Assembly: GCA_025362915.1 (NCBI GenBank)
Contig: JANYEU010000100.1
Coordinates: 1-14,991 of the forward strand
Source: Chitinophagaceae bacterium
Lineage (GTDB): Bacteria > Bacteroidota > Bacteroidia > Chitinophagales > Chitinophagaceae
Reading direction: 5' to 3'
Length of the DNA stretch: 14,991 nt
Program-made: the position numbers and the translations under genes
Shown: positions 13,751-14,991 of the stretch, in pieces
Layout of the letters: each line of letters begins with the position of its first letter
Position numbering within the stretch: position 1 is the first letter of the stretch
The notes under the pieces: model-generated
Seen by the model: the letters and a program-made list of their open reading frames with translations, nothing else
The model's database searches: none
What the model was told of the DNA's origin: nothing

Positions 13751-14991
13751 ATGAGTAATTTACCGGTGCCATCTAATGAGAAAGAGCGTGTGGAAGCTTT
13801 GAAAAACTACAATATTCTGGATTCCTTACCAGAAGAGCAGTTTGATAGGCTAACTGAATTGGCGGCTCTGATATGCAATGTGCCTATAGCATTGGTGAGC
13901 CTGATAGATGAGGATAGACAATGGTTTAAATCGAAGATTGGTCTTGCCAATCCAGAAACGCCTAGAGGAATTTCCTTTTGCCAATATGCGGTTGCAGCGC
14001 ATAGTGCCTTTGAAATAGAAGATACATCTACAGATGAGCGCTTTGCAAGCAATCCATTGGTTACTGGTCCACCCAATATGCGTTTTTATACTGGGCATCC
14101 ATTGATAGACCCAAATGGTTTTGCCTTGGGGACGCTTTGTGTAATAGATACTTCACCCAAAAAACTTACAAAGGAACAGCTTCGTGCCTTGGAGATATTG
14201 GCGCAGGAAACAGTAATGCAGATTGTAAATAGAAAAGAAAAGAATGAGCTTGAGAACTATAAGCGTCTTTTTGACCTATCTAACGATTTGATCTGTGTGG
14301 TGAATGCACATGGTGAATTCCAAAAAGTGAACCCAACCTTTAGTAAGGTTTTGGGGTGGGATGACAATGATTTGCTAGATAAACCCTTCTTTAGTTTTAT
14401 ACATCCTGATGATGCCAAAGCAAGTGGAAAAGATTTGAGCAGGTTTACCGATAAGGATGCACCACTGCATACCATCAGCAGGTTTAGGGCAAAAGATAAT
14501 TCTTACAAGATACTTCAGTGGAGTGCCACCAAAGACAATACGTCTGGTGATATATATGCAACAGCGCACGACATGAGCAAAATGCGCGAAGCGGACAGGC
14601 GATTAAGGCTTAGTGAAGAAAGATGGAAGTTTGCACTAGAAAACTCTGGAGACGGGCTTTGGGATTGGAATGCCTCAACGGGAAAAGTTTTTTTTTCTGA
14701 CAAATGGAAGGCGGTAATTGGTTATGAACCCAACGAAATAGGGGATACATTTGAAGAGTGGGAAACAAGGGTACATCCAGATGATTTGCAATATTGCCTT
14801 GACGAACTAAATAAACACTTTAGTGGTCAAATACCATTGTATGCTGCTGAGTTTAGAATGCAGTGTAAAGATGGTAGCTACAAGTGGATATTGACAAGAG
14901 GAAAGGCGATTGAATGGTCTGCAACCCACAAGCCTTTGAGGGTTATAGGCACACATACAGATCTAACTGAGAGAAAGCTTGCCGAGCAACT
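13751..14991 (+). CDS. GAF-PAS-PAS sensor protein, N-terminal part (3' end outside window)
   Basis: The frame is open from ATG 13751 to the window end (413 complete codons). Residues 12-160 are a GAF domain with the well-known pattern ALKNYNILDSLPEEQFDRLT, DEDRQWFKSKIGL, ISFCQYAVAA, NPLVTGPPNMRFYTGHPLID and ALGTLCVIDTSPKKLT. Residues 167-280 are a PAS domain (YKRLFDLSNDLICVVNAHGE, FIHPDDAKASG). Residues 288-412 are a second PAS of the PAS_3 type (RWKFALENSGDGLWDWNAST, HPDDLQYCLDELNKHF, and a PAC end DGSYKWILTRGKAIEW, IGTHTDLTERK). In this family the domains usually precede a histidine kinase, less often a GGDEF domain; the output domain is beyond the window. There is no signal peptide or membrane segment in this part, so sensing is cytoplasmic. 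It diverges from the GH43 operon, but it lacks the periplasmic sensor of hybrid regulators that control sugar loci, so a direct link is unproven. Confidence 0.9.
   Translation, partial: MSNLPVPSNEKERVEALKNYNILDSLPEEQFDRLTELAALICNVPIALVSLIDEDRQWFKSKIGLANPETPRGISFCQYAVAAHSAFEIEDTSTDERFASNPLVTGPPNMRFYTGHPLIDPNGFALGTLCVIDTSPKKLTKEQLRALEILAQETVMQIVNRKEKNELENYKRLFDLSNDLICVVNAHGEFQKVNPTFSKVLGWDDNDLLDKPFFSFIHPDDAKASGKDLSRFTDKDAPLHTISRFRAKDNSYKILQWSATKDNTSGDIYATAHDMSKMREADRRLRLSEERWKFALENSGDGLWDWNASTGKVFFSDKWKAVIGYEPNEIGDTFEEWETRVHPDDLQYCLDELNKHFSGQIPLYAAEFRMQCKDGSYKWILTRGKAIEWSATHKPLRVIGTHTDLTERKLAEQ

Noticed and set aside
13751..14991. The sensor gene as a hybrid two-component regulator of the GH43 genes
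   Set aside because: Such regulators start with a signal peptide and a periplasmic propeller sensor; this protein starts with a cytoplasmic GAF domain, so only adjacency supports a link.

Overview
The window looks like a chromosomal segment of a Bacteroidota bacterium, probably from the Chitinophagia/Sphingobacteriia side (this placement is an inference). The reasons are AT-rich intergenic DNA, weak or absent Shine-Dalgarno sequences, several promoter candidates of the Bacteroidota type (TAnnTTTG), a bacillithiol gene (bshC), and secreted glycoside hydrolases of types common in that phylum. No tRNA, rRNA, CRISPR array, transposase or phage structural gene was seen.

Layout. (1) 1-285 is the 3' end of a class II ketol-acid reductoisomerase gene (ilvC) followed by a hairpin terminator. 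(2) 487-2052 (-) encodes a secreted DUF5060/DUF4038-type putative glycoside hydrolase. (3) 2053-2725 is a long AT-rich gap holding five tandem units of exactly 42 bp, each with dyad symmetry. (4) 2726-3397 (+) is an uncharacterised protein with an Ig/Fn3-like C-terminal part. (5) 3402-4524 (-) is a two-gene overlapping operon: a GNAT-like protein and a small unknown protein. (6) 4704-6011 (+) is rimO, followed by a 156-bp inverted-repeat element ending in eight T. (7) 6197-7828 (+) is bshC, followed by a small unknown gene at 7895-8305. A perfect 52-bp palindrome at 8316-8367 serves as a two-way terminator. (8) 8373-9341 (-) encodes a membrane-anchored coiled-coil protein, divergent by only 30 bp from a DEDDy 3'-5' exonuclease gene (9372-10085, +). 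(9) 10108-11520 and 11646-13262 (both -) encode two secreted GH43 enzymes resembling exo-beta-1,3-galactanases. (10) 13751 to the window end (+) is the N-terminal part of a GAF-PAS-PAS sensor protein, cut by the window edge.

How the parts relate. The two GH43 enzymes lie in tandem and probably act together on a galactan or arabinogalactan side chain. The DUF5060 enzyme about 8 kb away may serve a related purpose, but no SusC/SusD pair, transporter or hybrid regulator is in the window, so this is not a complete polysaccharide utilisation locus. ilvC, rimO, bshC and the exonuclease are housekeeping or stress functions in separate transcription units. The least explained parts are the phased 42-bp array (2337-2546), the inverted-repeat element after rimO (6015-6170) and the overlapping GNAT-like/unknown gene pair (3402-4524).
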